Assembly: GCF_051014685.1 (NCBI RefSeq)
Contig: NW_027479027.1
Coordinates: forward strand, 211,837-275,836
From: Ptiloglossa arizonensis
Taxonomy: Eukaryota; Arthropoda; Insecta; Hymenoptera; Colletidae
Direction of reading: 5' to 3'
Length of the DNA stretch: 64,000 nucleotides
Both the position numbers and the translations under genes were made by a program. This document shows, one piece after another, positions 36,931 to 50,338 of the stretch (position 1 is its first letter; each line of letters starts with the position of its first letter). The notes beneath the pieces were generated by a model. The model made no database searches. It was not told the origin of the DNA and was given only the letters and a program-made list of their open reading frames with translations.

Positions 36931-38919
36931 GTGCGAAAAATTTATTGTCTTGTCAACCATTTCTTAGCTTCGAAGTCCCATATCTCGCGAACGGATTGAC
37001 CAAAACCAAAAATTCCTGCTGCGTCTGAAAGTAGAGACTCGCCCGATTACAACGGTATGCGTATTTTTTCCTAGGCCATCCTGGTTAAGCGATTGAAGCA
37101 GCAGAATTGCGAAAAATTTTTTGCCTTCTCAACCATTTCTTGGCTTCAAGTTCCCATATCTCGCGAACGGATTGACCTAACCCAAAAATTCCTATTGCAT
37201 CTAAAAGTAGAAACTCGCCCGATTACAACGGTATGCGTATTTTTTCCCTAGGCCATTCTGGTTAAGCGATTGGTGCAGCAGAAGTGCGAAAAATTTATTG
37301 TCTTGTCAACCATTTCTTAGCTTCAAAGTCCCATATCTCGCGAACGGATTGACCTAACTCAAAAATTCCTATTGTAGCTGAAAGAAGAAACTCGCCCGAT
37401 TACAACGGTATACGTATTTTTTCCCTAGGCCATTCTGGTTAAGCGTTTGAAGCAGCAGAATTGCGAAAAATTTTTGCCTTTTCAACCATTTCTTGGCTTC
37501 AAACCACCATATCTCGCGTACGGATTGACCTAACCCAAAAATTCCTTTTGCATCTGAAAGTAGAAACTCGCCCGATTACAACGTTGTGTGTATTTTTTCC
37601 CTAGCCCATTCTGGTTAAGCGTTTGGAGCAGCAGAATTGCGAAAAATTTTTTGCCTTCTCAACCATTTCTTGGCTTCAAACTCCCATATCTCGCGAACGG
37701 ATTGACAGAACCCAAAAATTCCTGTTGCATCTGAAAGTAGAAACTCGCCCGATTACAACGGTATGGGTATTTTTTTCCTACACCATTCTGGTTAAGCGTT
37801 TGGAGCAGCAGAAGTGCGAAAAATGTTTTGCCTTCTCAACCATTTCTTGGCTTCAAACTCCCATATCTCGCGAACGGATTGACCTAACCCAAAAATTCCT
37901 GTTGCGTCTGAAAGTAGAAACTCGCCCGATTACAACGGTATGCGTATTTTTTCCCTAGGCCATTCTGGTTAAGCGATTGGAGCAGCAGAAGTGCGAAAAA
38001 TTTATTGTCTTGTCAACCATTTCTTAGCTTCAAAGTCCCATATCTCGCGAACGGATTGACCTAACCCAAAAATTCCTATTGTAACTGAAAGAAGAAACTC
38101 GCCCGATTACAACGGTATGCGTATTTTTTCCCTAGGCCATTCTGGTTAAGCGTTTGAAGCAGCAGAATTGCGAAAAATTTTTGCCTTCTCAACCATTTCT
38201 TGGCTTCAAACCACCATATCTCGCGTACGGATTGACCTAACCCAAAAATTCCTATTGCATCTGAAAGTAGAAACTCGCCCGATTACAACGGTATGTGTAT
38301 TTTTTTCCTAGGCCATTCTGGTTAAGCGTTTGGAGCAGCAGAGGTGCGAAAAATGTTTTGCCTTCTCAACCATTTCTTGGCTTCAAATTCCCATATCTCG
38401 CGAACGGATTGACCTAACCCAAACATTCCTATTGCATCTGAAAGTAGAAACTCGCCCGCTTACAACGGTATGTGTATTTTTTCCGTAGGCCATTCTGGTT
38501 AAACGTTTGGAGCAGCAGAATTGCGAAAAATTTTTTGCCTTCTCAACCATTTCTTGGCTTCAAACTCCCATATCTCGCGAACGGATTGACCTAACCCAAA
38601 AATTCCTGTTGCATCTGAAAGTAGAAACTCGCCCGATTACAGCGGTATGTGTATTTTTTTACTAGGCCATTCTGGTTAAGCGTTTGGAGCAGCAGAAGTG
38701 CGAAAAATGTTTTGCCTTCTCAACCATTTCTTGGCTTCAAACTCCCATATCTCGCGAACGGATTGACCTAACCCAAAAATTCCTATTGCATCTAAAAGTA
38801 GAAACTCGCCCAATTACAACGGAATGTGTATTTTTTCCCTAGGCCATTCTGGTTAAACGTTTGGAGCAGCAGAATTGCGAAAAATTTTTTGCCTTCTCAA
38901 CCATTTCTTGGCTTCAAAC
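36931..38919 (+). repeat. Mosaic monomers right of HOR B
   Basis: These are satellite monomers only. Monomer 36969-37144 is 176 bp because one C is lost in TTTTTTCCTAGG. A TTCGAAGTCCC start and GACCAAAACC / GTAGAGACTCG link this stretch with block X (7.3 kb) and with the 40-61 kb cassettes. GGTATGGGTATT with TACACC near 37765-37781 is a private variant that removes the in-frame TAG there. Confidence 0.8.
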
Positions 38920-40190
38920 CACCATATCTCGCGAACGGATTGACCTAACCCAAAAATTCCATTTGCATCTGAAAGTAGAAACTCGCCCGATTACAACGGT
39001 GTGTGTATTTTTTCCCTAGCCCATTCTGGTTAAGCGTTTGGAGCAGCAGAATTGCGAAAAATTTTTTGCCTTCTCAACCATTTCTTGGCTTCAAACTCCC
39101 ATATCTCGCGAACGGATTGACAGAACCCAAAAATTCCTGTTGCATCTGAAAGTAGAAACTCGCACGATTACAACGGTATGTGTATTTTTTTCCTAGACCA
39201 TTCTGGTTAAGCGTTTGGAGCAGCAGAAGTGCGAAAAATGTTTTGCCTTCTCAACCATTTCTTGGCTTCAAACTCCCATATCTCGCGAACGGATTGACTT
39301 AACCCAAAAATTCCTGTTGCGTCTGAAAGTAGAAACTCGCCCGATTACAACGGTATGCGTATTTTTTTCCTAGGCCATTCTGGTTAAGCGATTGGAGCAG
39401 TAGAAGTGCGAAAAATTTATTGTCTTGTCAACCATTTCTTAGCTTCAAAGTCCCATATCTCGCGAACGGATTGACATAACCCAAAAATTCCTATTGTAAC
39501 TGAAAGAAGAAACTCGCCCGATTACAACGGTATGCGTATTTTTTCCCTAGGCCATTCTGGTTAAGCGTTTGAAGCAGCAGAATTGCGAAAAATTTTTGCC
39601 TTCTCAACCATTTCTTGGCTTCAAACCACCATATCTCGCGTACGGATTGACCTAACCCAAAAATTCCTATTGCATCTGAAAGTAGAAACTCACCCGATTA
39701 CAACGGTATGTGTATTTTTTCCCTAGGCCATTCTGGTTAAGCGATTGGAGCAGCAGAAGTGCGAAAAATTTATTTTCTTGTCAACCATTTCTTAGCTTCA
39801 AAGTCCCATATCTCGCGAACGGATTGACCTAACCCAAAAACTCCTATTGCATCTGAAAGTAGAAACTCGCCCGATTACAACGGTATGTGTATTTTTTCCC
39901 TAGGCCATTCTGCTTAAGCGTTTGAAGCAGCAGAATTGCGAAAAATTTTTTGCCTTCTCAACCATTTCTTGGCTTCAAACTCCCATATCTCGCGAACGGA
40001 TTGACCTAACCCAAAAATTCCTATTGCATCTGAAAGTAGAAACTCGCCCGATTACAACGGTATGCGTGGTTTTTCCCTAGACTATTCCGGTTAAGCGTTT
40101 GGAGCAGCAGAAGTGCGAAAAATTTATTGTCTTGTCAACCATTTCTTAGCTTCGAAGTCCCATATCTCGCGAACGGATTGACCAAAACCA
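38920..40190 (+). repeat. 9-monomer-offset duplication, copy 1
   Basis: This block of about seven monomers recurs at +1592 bp (9 x 177 - 1). Anchors are the CAGAACCC motif at 39121 and 40713 and TATTCCGG at 40083 and 41675. It is built from HOR B members (CCATTTGCATC, CGCACGATTAC, TTATTTTCTTG, CTGCTTAAGCG, GTGGTTTTTCC), so it is a diverged satellite of HOR B. Confidence 0.82.
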
Positions 40191-40511
40191 AAAATTCCTG
40201 CTGCATCTGAAAGTAGAAACTCGCCCGATTACAACGGTATGCGTATTTTTTCCCTAGGCCAACCTGGTTAAGTGATTGAAGCAGCAGAATTGCGAAAAAT
40301 TTATTGTCTTGTCAACCATTTCTTAGCTTCAAAGTCCCATATCTCGCGAACGGCTTGACCTAACCCAAAAATTCCTATTGTAACTGAAAGTAGAAACTCG
40401 CCCGATTACAGCGGTATGTGTATTTTTTTACTAGGCCATTCTGGTTAAGCGTTTGGAGCAGCAGAAGTGCGAAAAATGTTTTGCCTTCTCAACCATTTCT
40501 TGGCTTCAAAC
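40191..40511 (+). repeat. Linker with AGTGATTG and CGGCTTGACC monomers
   Basis: The linker carries AGTGATTGAAGC at 40271 and CGGCTTGACC at 40351. Both recur together at 44692 and 44772, 4421 bp (25 x 177 - 4) downstream, marking a copied cassette. Confidence 0.78.
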
Positions 40512-41790
40512 CACCATATCTCGCGAACGGATTGACCTAACCCAAAAATTCCATTTGCATCTGAAAGTAGAAACTCGCCCGATTAGAACGGTGTGTGTAT
40601 TTTTTCCCTAGCCCATTCTGGTTAAGCGTTTGGAGCAGCAGAATTGCGAAAAATTTTTTGCCTTCTCAACCATTTCTTGGCTTCAAACTCCCATATCTCG
40701 CGAACGGATTGACAGAACCCAAAAATTCCTGTTGCATCTGAAAGTAGAAACTCGCACGATTACAACGGTATGTGTATTTTTTTCCTAGACCATTCTGGTT
40801 AAGCGTTTGGAGCAGCAGAAGTGCGAAAAATGTTTTGCCTTCTCAACCATTTCTTGGCTTCAAACTCCCATATCTCGCGAACGGATTGACCTAACCCAAA
40901 AATTCCTGTTGCGTCTGAAAGTAGAAACTCGCCCGATTACAACGGTATGTGTATTTTTTCCCTAGGCCATTCTGGTTAAGCGATTGGAGCAGCAGAAGTG
41001 CGAAAAATTTATTGTCTTGTCAACCATTTCTTAGCTTCAAAGTCCCATATCTCGCGAACGGATTGACCTAACCCAAAAATTCCTATTGTAACTGAAAGAA
41101 GAAACTCGCCCGATTACAACGGTATGCGTATTTTTTCCCTAGGCCATTCTGGTTAAGCGTTTGAAGCAGCAGAATTGCGAAAAATTTTTGCCTTCTCAAC
41201 CATTTCTTGGCTTCAAACCACCATATCTCGCGTACGGATTGACCTAACCCAAAAATTCCTATTGCATCTGAAAGTAGAAACTCACCCGATTACAACGGTA
41301 TGTGTATTTTTTCCCTAGGCCATTCTGGTTAAGCGATTGGAGCAGCAGAAGTGCGAAAAATTTATTTTCTTGTCAACCATTTCTTAGCTTCAAAGTCCCA
41401 TATCTCGCGAACGGATTGACCTAACCCAAAAATTCCTATTGCATCTGAAAGTAGAAACTCGCCCGATTACAACGGTATGTGTATTTTTTCCCTAGGCCAT
41501 TCTGCTTAAGCGTTTGAAGCAGCAGAATTGCGAAAAATTTTTTGCCTTCTCAACCATTTCTTGGCTTCAAACTCCCATATCTCGCGAACGGATTGACCTA
41601 ACCCAAAAATTCCTATTGCATCTGAAAGTAGAAACTCGCCCGATTACAACGGTATGCGTGGTTTTTCCCTAGACTATTCCGGTTAAGCGTTTGGAGCAGC
41701 AGAAGTGCGAAAAATTTATTGTCTTGTCAACCATTTCTTAGCTTCGAAGTCCCATATCTCGCGAACGGATTGACCAAAACCAAAAATTCC
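40512..41790 (+). repeat. 9-monomer-offset duplication, copy 2
   Basis: This is the partner of 38920-40190. Its central part (about 41065-41650) is copied once more at 42125-42710 (+1060 = 6 x 177 - 2). Confidence 0.82.
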
Positions 41791-43090
41791 TGCTGCGTCT
41801 GAAAGTAGAGACTCGCCCGATTACAACGGTATGCGTATTTTTTCCCTAGGCCATCCTGGTTAAGCGATTGAAGCAGCAGAATTGCGAAAAATTTTTTGCC
41901 TTCTCAACCATTTCTTGGCTTCAAATTCCCATATCTCGCGAACGGATTGACCTAACCCAAAAATTCCTATTGCATCTAAAAGTAGAAACTCGCCCGATTA
42001 CAACGGTATGTGTATTTTCTCCCTAGGCCACTCTGGTTAAGCGTTAGGAGCAGCAGAATTGCGAAAAACTTTTGCCTTCTCAACCATTTCTTGGCTTCAA
42101 ACTCCCATATCTCGCGAACGAATTGACCTAACCCAAAAATTCCTATTGTAACTGAAAGAAGAAACTCGCCCGATTACAACGGTATGCGTATTTTTTCCCT
42201 AGGCCATTCTGGTTAAGCGTTTGAAGCAGCAGAATTGCGAAAAATTTTTGCCTTCTCAACCATTTCTTGGCTTCAAACCACCATATCTCGCGTACGGATT
42301 GACCTAACCCAAAAATTCCTATTGCATCTGAAAGTAGAAACTCACCCGATTACAACGGTATGTGTATTTTTTCCCTAGGCCATTCTGGTTAAGCGATTGG
42401 AGCAGCAGAAGTGCGAAAAATTTATTTTCTTGTCAACCATTTCTTAGCTTCAAAGTCCCATATCTCGCGAACGGATTGACCTAACCCAAAAATTCCTATT
42501 GCATCTGAAAGTAGAAACTCGCCCGATTACAACGGTGTGTGTATTTTTTCCCTAGGCCATTCTGCTTAAGCGTTTGAAGCAGCAGAATTGCGAAAAATTT
42601 TTTGCCTTCTCAACCATTTCTTGGCTTCAAACTCCCATATCTCGCGAACGGATTGACCTAACCCAAAAATTCCTATTGCATCTGAAAGTAGAAACTCGCC
42701 CGATTACAACGGTATGTGTATTTTTCTCCTAGGCCATTCTGGTTAAGCGTTTGGAGCAGCAGAAGTGCGAAAAATGTTTTGCCTTCTCAACCATTTCTTG
42801 GCTTCAAACTCCCATATCTCGCGAACGGATTGACCTAACCCAAAAATTCCTAATGCATCTAAAAGTAGAAACTCGCCCGATTACAACGGAATGTGTATTT
42901 TTTCCCTAGGCCATTCTGGTTAAACGTTTGGAGCAGCAGAATTGCGAAAAATTTTTTGCCTTCTCAACCATTTCTTGGCTTCAAACCACCATATCTCGCG
43001 ATAGGATTGACATAACCCAAAAATTCCTGTTGCATCTGAAAGTAGAAACTCGCCCGATTACAACGGTGTGTGTATTTTTTCCCTAGCCCA
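41791..43090 (+). repeat. Mosaic with a third partial copy of HOR B-like members
   Basis: The start includes subfamily D monomers (TTTTCTCCCTAGG near 42014). At about 42120 a D-type CGAACGAATTG start joins a TTGTAACTGAAAG body, so the 6-monomer copy begins with a chimeric monomer. The pasted segment ends near 42710, where TTTTTCTCCTAGG replaces GTGGTTTTTCC. CGCGATAGGATTG near 42998 is a private variant. Confidence 0.75.
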
Positions 43091-45749
43091 TTCTGGTTAA
43101 GCGTTTGGAGCAGCAGAATTGCGAAAAATTTTTTGCCTTCTCAACCATTTCTTGGCTTCAAACTCACATATCTCGCGAACGGATTGACCGAACCCAAAAA
43201 TTCCTATTGCATCTGAAAGTAGAAACTCGCCCGATTACAGCGGTACGTGTATTTTTTCCCTACTCCATTCTGGTTAAGCGTTTGGAGCAGCAGAATTGCG
43301 AAAAATTTGTTGCCATCTCAACCATTTCTTGGCTTCAAACTCCCATATCTCGCGAACGGATTGACCTAACCCAAAAATTCCTGTTGCATCTGAAAGTAGA
43401 AACCCGCCCGATTACAAAGGTGTGTGTATTTTTTCCCTAGCCCATTCTGGTTAAGCGTTTGGAGCAGCAGAATTGCGAAAAATTTGTTGCCTTCTCAACC
43501 ATTTCTTAGCTTCAAAGTCCCATATCTCGCGAACGGATTGACCAAACCCAAAAATTCCTGCTGCGTCTGAAAGTAGAAACTCGCCCGATTACAACGGTAT
43601 ATGTATTTTTTCCCTAGTCCATTCTGGTTAAAAGTTTGGAGCAGCAGAAGTGCGAAAAATGTTTTGCCTTCTCAACCATTTCTTGGCTTCAAACTCCCAT
43701 ATCTCGCGAACGGATTGACCTAACCCAAAAATTCCTGTTGCGTCTGAAAGTAGAAACTCGCCCGATTACAACGGTATGCGTATTTTTTCCCTAGGCCATT
43801 CTGGTTAAGCGATTGGAGCAGCAGAATTGCGAAAAATTTTTGCCTTCTCAACCATTTCTTGGCTTCAAACCACCATATCGCGCGTACGGATTGACCTAAC
43901 CCAAAAATTCCTATTGCATCTGAAAGTAGAAACTCGCCCGATTACAACGGTATGTGTATTTTTTCCCTAGTCCATTCTGGTTAAGCGTTTGGAGCAGCAG
44001 AAGTGCGAAAAATGTTTTGCCTTCTCAACCATTTCTTGGCTTCAAACTCCCATATCTCGCGAACGGATTGACCTAACCCAAAAATTCCTGTTGCGTCTGA
44101 AAGTAGAAACTCGCCCGATTACAACGGTATGCGTATTTTTTCCCTAGGCCATTCTGGTTAAGCGATTGGAGCAGCAGAATTGCGAAAAATTTGTTGTCTT
44201 GTCAACCATTTCTTAGCTTCAAAGTCCCATATCTCGCGTACGGATTGACCTAACCCAAAAATTCCTATTGCATCTGAAAGTAGAAACTCGCCCGATTACA
44301 ACGGTATGTGTATTTTTTCCCTAGGCCATTCTGGTTAAGCGATTGGAGCAGCAGAAGTGCGAAAAATTTTTTGCCTTCTCAACCATTTCTTGGCTTCAAA
44401 CTCCCATATCTCGCGAACGGATTGACCTAACCCAAAAATTCCTATTGCATCTGAAAGTAGAAACTCGCCCGATTACAAAGGTATGTGTATTTTTTCCCTA
44501 GGCCATTCTGGTTAAGCGTTTGGAGCAGCAGAAGTGCGAAAAATTTATTGTCTTGTCAACCATTTCTTAGCTTCGAAGTCCCATATCTCGCGAACGGATT
44601 GACCAAAACCAAAAATTCCTGCCGCGTCTGAAAGTAGAGACTCGCCCGATTACAACGGTATGCGTATTTTTTCCCTAGGCCATCCTGGTTAAGTGATTGA
44701 AGCAGCAGAATTGCGAAAAATTTATTGTCTTGTCAACCATTTCTTAGCTTCAAAGTCCCATATCTCGCGAACGGCTTGACCTAACCCAAAAATTCCTATT
44801 GTAACTGAAAGTAGAAACCCGCCCGATTACAACGGTATGCGTATTTTTTCCCTAGGCCATTCTGGTTAAGCGTTTGAAGCAGCAGAATTGCGATAAATTT
44901 TTTGCCTTCTCAACCATTTCTTGGCTTCAAACTCCCATATCTCGCGAACGGATTGACCTAACCCAAAAATTCCTATTGCATCTAAAAGTAGAAACTCGCC
45001 CAATTACAACGGTATGTGTATTTTCTCCCTAGGCCACTCTGGTTAAGCGTTAGGAGCAGCAGAATTGCGAAAAACTTTTGCCTTCTCAACCATTTCTTGG
45101 CTTCAAACTCCCATATCTCACGAACGAATTGACCTAACCCAAAAATTACTATTGCATCTGAAAGTAGAAACTCGCCCGATTACAACGGTATGTGTATTTT
45201 TTTCCTAGGCCATTCTGGTTAAGCGTTTGGAGCAGCAGAGGTGCGAAAAATGTTTTGCCTTCTGAACAATTTCTTGGCTTCAAATTCCCATATCTCGCGA
45301 ACGGATTGACCTAACCCAAAAATTCCTATTGCATCTAAAAGTAGAAACTCGCCCGATGACAACGGTATGTGTATTTTCTCCCTAGGCCACTCTGGTTAAG
45401 CGTTAGGAGCAGCAGAATTGCGAAAAACTTTTGCCTTCTCAACCATTTCTTGGCTTCAAACTCCCATATCTCACGAACGAATTGACCTAACCCAAAAATT
45501 ACTATTGCATCTGAAAGTAGAAACTCGCCCGATTACAACGGTATGTGTATTTTTTTCCTAGGCCATTCTGGTTAAGCGTTTGGAGCAGCAGAATTGCGAA
45601 AAACTTTTGCCTTCTCAACCATTTCTTGGCTTCAAACTCCCATATCTCGCGAACGAATTGACCTAACCCAAAAATTCCTATTGCATCTGAAAGTAGAAAC
45701 TCGCCCGATTACAGCGGTATGTGTATTTTTTTACTAGGCCATTCTGGTT
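43091..45749 (+). repeat. Mosaic region with X-like and D monomers
   Basis: The first three monomers (TAGCCC, TACTCC near 43262, ATTACAAAGGTG near 43414) match those at 57.2 and 59.0 kb and resemble the 0.8 kb and block X monomers, so this short cassette is dispersed across the array. From about 44540 comes the TTCGAAGTCCC, GTAGAGACTCG, CGGCTTGACC cassette. From about 45010 subfamily D monomers alternate with GAGGTGCG monomers. Confidence 0.78.
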
Positions 45750-48700
45750 AAGCGTTTGGAGCAGCAGAAGTGCGAAAAATGTTTTGCCTTCTCAACCATT
45801 TCTTGGCTTCAAACTCCCATATCTCGCGAACGGATTGACCTAACCCAAAAATTCCTATTGCATCTAAAAGTAGAAACTCGCCCGATTACAACGGAATGTT
45901 TATTTTTTCCCTAGGCCATTCTGGTTAAACGTTTGGAGCAGCAGAATTGCGAAAAATTTTTTGCCTTCTCAACCATTTCTTGGCTTCAAACCACCATATC
46001 TCGCGAACGGATTGACCTAACCCAAAAATTCCTTTTGCATCTGAATGTAGAAACTCGCCCGATTACAACGGTGTGTGTATTTTTTCCCTAGCCCATTCTG
46101 GTTAAGCGTTTGGAGCAGCAGAATTGCGAAAAATTTTTTGCCTTCTCAACCATTTCTTGGCTTCAAACTCCCATATCTCGCGAACGGATTGACAGAACCC
46201 AAAAATTCCTGCTGCATCTTAAAGTAGAAACTCGCCCGATTACAACGGTATGTGTATTTTTTTCCTAGACCATTCTGGTTAAGCGTTTGGAGCAGCAGAA
46301 GTGCGAAAAATGTTTTGCCTTCTCAACCATTTCTTGGCTTCAAACTCCCATATCTCGCGAACGGATTGACCTAACCCAAAAATTCCTGTTGCGTCTGAAA
46401 GTAGAAACTCGCCCGATTACAACGGTATGCGTATTTTTTCCCTAGGCCATTCTGGTTAAGCGATTGGAGCAGCAGAATTGCGAAAAATTTTTGCCTTCTC
46501 AACCATTTCTTGGCTTCAAACCACCATATCTCGCGTACGGATTGACCTAACCCAAAAATTCCTGTTGCATCTGAAAGTAGAAACTCGCCCGATTACAACG
46601 GTATGTGTATTTTTTTCCTAGGCCATTCTGGTTAAGCGTTTGGAGCAGCAGAGGTGCGAAAAATGTTTTGCCTTCTCAACCATTTCTTGGCTTCAAATTC
46701 CCATATCTCGCGAACGGATTGACCTAACCCAAAAATTCCTATTGCATCTGAAAGTAGAAACTCGCCCGCTTACAACGGTATGTGTATTTTTTCCGTAGGC
46801 CATTCTGGTTAAACGTTTGGAGCAGCAGAATTGCGAAAAATTTTTTGCCTTCTCAACCATTTCTTGGCTTCAAACTCCCATATCTCGCGAACGGATTGAC
46901 CTAACCCAAAAATTCCTGTTGCATCTGAAAGTAGAAACTCGCCCGATTACAGCGGTATGTATATTTTTTTACTAGGCCATTCTGGTTAAGCGTTTGAAGC
47001 AGCAGAATTGCGAAAAATTTTTGCCTTCTCAACCATTTCTTGGCTTCAAACTCCCATATCTCGCGAACGGATTGACAGAACCCAAAAATTCCTGTTGCAT
47101 CTGAAAGTAGAAACTCGCCCGATTACAACGGTATGTGTATTTTTTTCCTAGACCATTCTGGTTAAGCGTTTGGAGCAGCAGAAGTGCGAAAAATGTTTTG
47201 CCTTCTCAACCATTTCTTGGCTTCAAACTCCCATATCTCGCGAACGGATTGACCTATCCCAAAAATTCCTGTTGCGTCTGAAAGTAGAAACTCGCCCGAT
47301 TACAGCGGTATGCGTATTTTTTCCCTAGGCCATTCTGGTTAAGCGATTGGAGCAGCAGAAGTGCGAAAAATTTATTGTCTTGTCAACCATTTCTTAGCTT
47401 CAAAGTCCCATATCTCGCGAACGGATTGACATAACCCAAAAATTCCTATTGTAACTGAAAGAAGAAACTCGCCCGATTACAACGGTATGCGTATTTTTTC
47501 CCTAGGCCATTCTGGTTAAGCGTTTGAAGCAGCAGAATTACGAAAAATTTTTGCCTTCTCAACCATTTCTTTGCTTCAAACCACCATATCTCGCGTACGG
47601 ATTGACCTAACCCAAAAATTCCTATTGCATCTGAAAGTAGAAACTCACCCGATTACAACGGTATGTGTATTTTTTCCCTAGGCCATTCTGGTTAAGCGAT
47701 TGGAGCAGCAGAAGTGCGAAAAATTTATTTTCTTGTCAACCATTTCTTAGCTTCAAAGTCCCATATCTCGCGAACGGATTGACCTAACCCAAAAATTCCT
47801 ATTGCATCTGAAAGTAGAAACTCGCCCGATTACAACGGTATGTGTATTTTTTCCCTAGACTATTCCGGTTAAGCGTTTGGAGTAGCAGAAGTGCGAAAAA
47901 TTTATTGTCTTGTCAACCATTTCTTAGCTTCGAAGTCCCATATCTCGCGAACGGATTGACCAAAACCAAAAATTCCTGCTCCGTCTGAAAGTAGAGACAC
48001 GCCCGATTACAACGGTATGCGTATTTTTTCCCTAGGCCATCCTGGTTAAGCGATTGAAGCAGCAGAATTGCGAAAAATTTATTGTCTTGTCAACCATTTC
48101 TTAGCTTCAAAGTCCCATATCTCGCGAACGGCTTGACCTAACCCAAAAATTCCTATTGTAACTGAAAGCAGAAAGTCGCCCGATTACAACGGTATGCGTA
48201 TTTTTTCCCTAGGCCATTCTGGTTAAGCGTTTGAAGCAGCAGAATTGCGATAAATTTTTTGCCTTCTTAACCATTTCTTGGCTTCAAACTCCCATATCTC
48301 GCGAACGGATTGACCTAACCCAAAAATTCCTGTTGCGTCTGAAAGTAGAAACTCGCCCAACTACAACGGTATGTGTATTTTTTCCCTAGGCCATTCTGGT
48401 TAAGCGATTGGAGCAGCAGAGGTGCGAAAAATGTTTTGCCTTCTCAACCATTTCTTGGCTTCAAATTCCCATATCTCGCGAACGGATTGACCTAACCCAA
48501 AAATTCCTATTGCATGTAAAAGTAGAAACTCGCCCGATTACAACGGTATGTGTATTTTCTCCCTAGGCCACTCTGGTTAAGCGTTAGGAGCAGCAGAATT
48601 GCGAAAAACTTTTGCCTTCTCAACCATTTCTTGGCTTCAAACTCCCATATCTCGCGAACGAATTGACCTAACCCAAAAATTCCTATTGCATCTGAAAGTA

Positions 48701-48930
48701 GAAACTCGCCCGATTACAACGGTATGTGTATTTTTACCCTAGGCCAGTCTGGTTAAACGTTTGGAGCAGCAGAATTGCGAAAAATTTTTTGCCTTCTCAA
48801 CCATTTCTTGGCTTCAAACTCCCATATCTCGCGAACGGATTGACCTAACCCAAAAATTCCTGTTGCATCTGAAAGTAGAAACTCGCCCGATTACAACGGT
48901 ATGTGTATTTTTCTCCTAGGCCGTTCTGGT
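45750..48930 (+). repeat. HOR C unit 1, 18 monomers (about 3182 bp)
   Basis: This unit is matched by unit 2 at +3182 bp up to about 47040. The offset then rises to 3888, because unit 2 carries an extra 706-bp segment. It falls to 3711 after about 47700, because unit 2 lacks one TTATTTTCTTG monomer, and rises to 3887 after about 48400, because unit 2 has one extra subfamily D monomer. Shared private variants include CTGAATGTAG (46041 and 49223) and GCATCTTAAAG (46214 and 49396). Confidence 0.83.
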
Positions 48931-49632
48931 TAAGCGTTTGGAGCAGCAGAAGTGCGAAAAATGTTTTGCCTTCTCAACCATTTCTTGGCTTCAAACTCCC
49001 ATATCTCGCGAACGGATTGACCTAACCCAAAAATTCCTATTGCATCTAAAAGTAGAAACTCGCCCGATTACAACGGAATGTTTATTTTTTCCCTAGGCCA
49101 TTCTGGTTAAACGTTTGGAGCAGCAGAATTGCAAAAAATTTTTTGCCTTCTCAACCATTTCTTGGCTTCAAACCACCATATCTCGCGAACGGATTGACCT
49201 AACCCAAAAATTCCTTTTGCATCTGAATGTAGAAACACGCCCGATTACAACGGTGTGTGTATTTTTTCCCTAGCCCATTCTGGTTAAGCGTTTGGAGCAG
49301 CAGAATTGCGAAAAATTTTTTGCCTTCTCAACCATTTCTTGGCTTCAAACTCCCATATCTCGCGAACGGATTGACAGAACCCAAAAATTCCTGTTGCATC
49401 TTAAAGTAGAAACTCGCCCGATTACAACGGTATGTGTATTTTTTTCCTAGACCATTCTGGTTAAGCGTTTGGAGCAGCAGAAGTGCGAAAAATGTTTTGC
49501 CTTCTCAACCATTTCTTGGCTTCAAACTCCCATATCTCGCGAACGGATTGACCTAACCCAAAAATTCCTGTTGCGTCTGAAAGTAGAAACTCGCCCGATT
49601 ACAACGGTATGCGTATTTTTTCCCTAGGCCAT

Positions 49633-50338
49633 TCTGGTTAAGCGATTGGAGCAGCAGAATTGCGAAAAATTTTTGCCTTCTCAACCATTTCTTGGCTTCA
49701 AACCACCATATCTCGCGTACGGATTGACCTAACCCAAAAATTCCTATTGCATCTGAAAGTAGAAACTCGCCCGATTACAACGGCATGTGTATTTTTTTCC
49801 TAGGCCATTCTGGTTAAGCGTTTGGAGCAGTAGAGGTGCGAAAAATGTTTTGCCTTCTCAACCATTTCTTGGATTCAAATTCCCATATCTCGCGAACGGA
49901 TTGACCTAACCCAAAAATTCCTATTGCATCTGAAAGTAGAAACTCGCCCGCTTACAACGGTATGTGTATTTTTTCCGTAGGCCATTCTGGTTAAACGTTT
50001 GGAGCAGCAGAATTGCGAAAAATTTTTTGCCTTCTCAACAATTTCTTGGCTTCAAACTCCCATATCTCGCGAACGGATTGACCTAACCCAAAAATTCCTG
50101 TTGCATCTGAAAGTAGAAACTCGCCCGATTACAGCGGTATGTGTATTTTTTTACTAGGCCATTCTGGTTAAGCGTTTGAAGCAGCAGAATTGCGAAAAAT
50201 TTTTGCCTTCTCAACCATTTCTTGGCTTCAAACTCCCATATCTCGCGAACGGATTGACCTAACCCAAAAATTCCTGTTGCGTCTGAAAGTAGAAACTCGC
50301 CCGATTACAACGGTATGCGTATTTTTTCCCTAGGCCAT
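49633..50338 (+). repeat. 4-monomer tandem duplication (706 bp), copy 1
   Basis: GAGGTGCG at 49833 recurs at 50539 (+706 = 4 x 177 - 2). Both copies carry the private change TTGGATTCAAATTCCC (about 49868 and 50574), which is absent from the parent unit near 46690, so the change came before this duplication. Copy 1 alone has GCAGTAGAGG near 49828. Confidence 0.87.
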
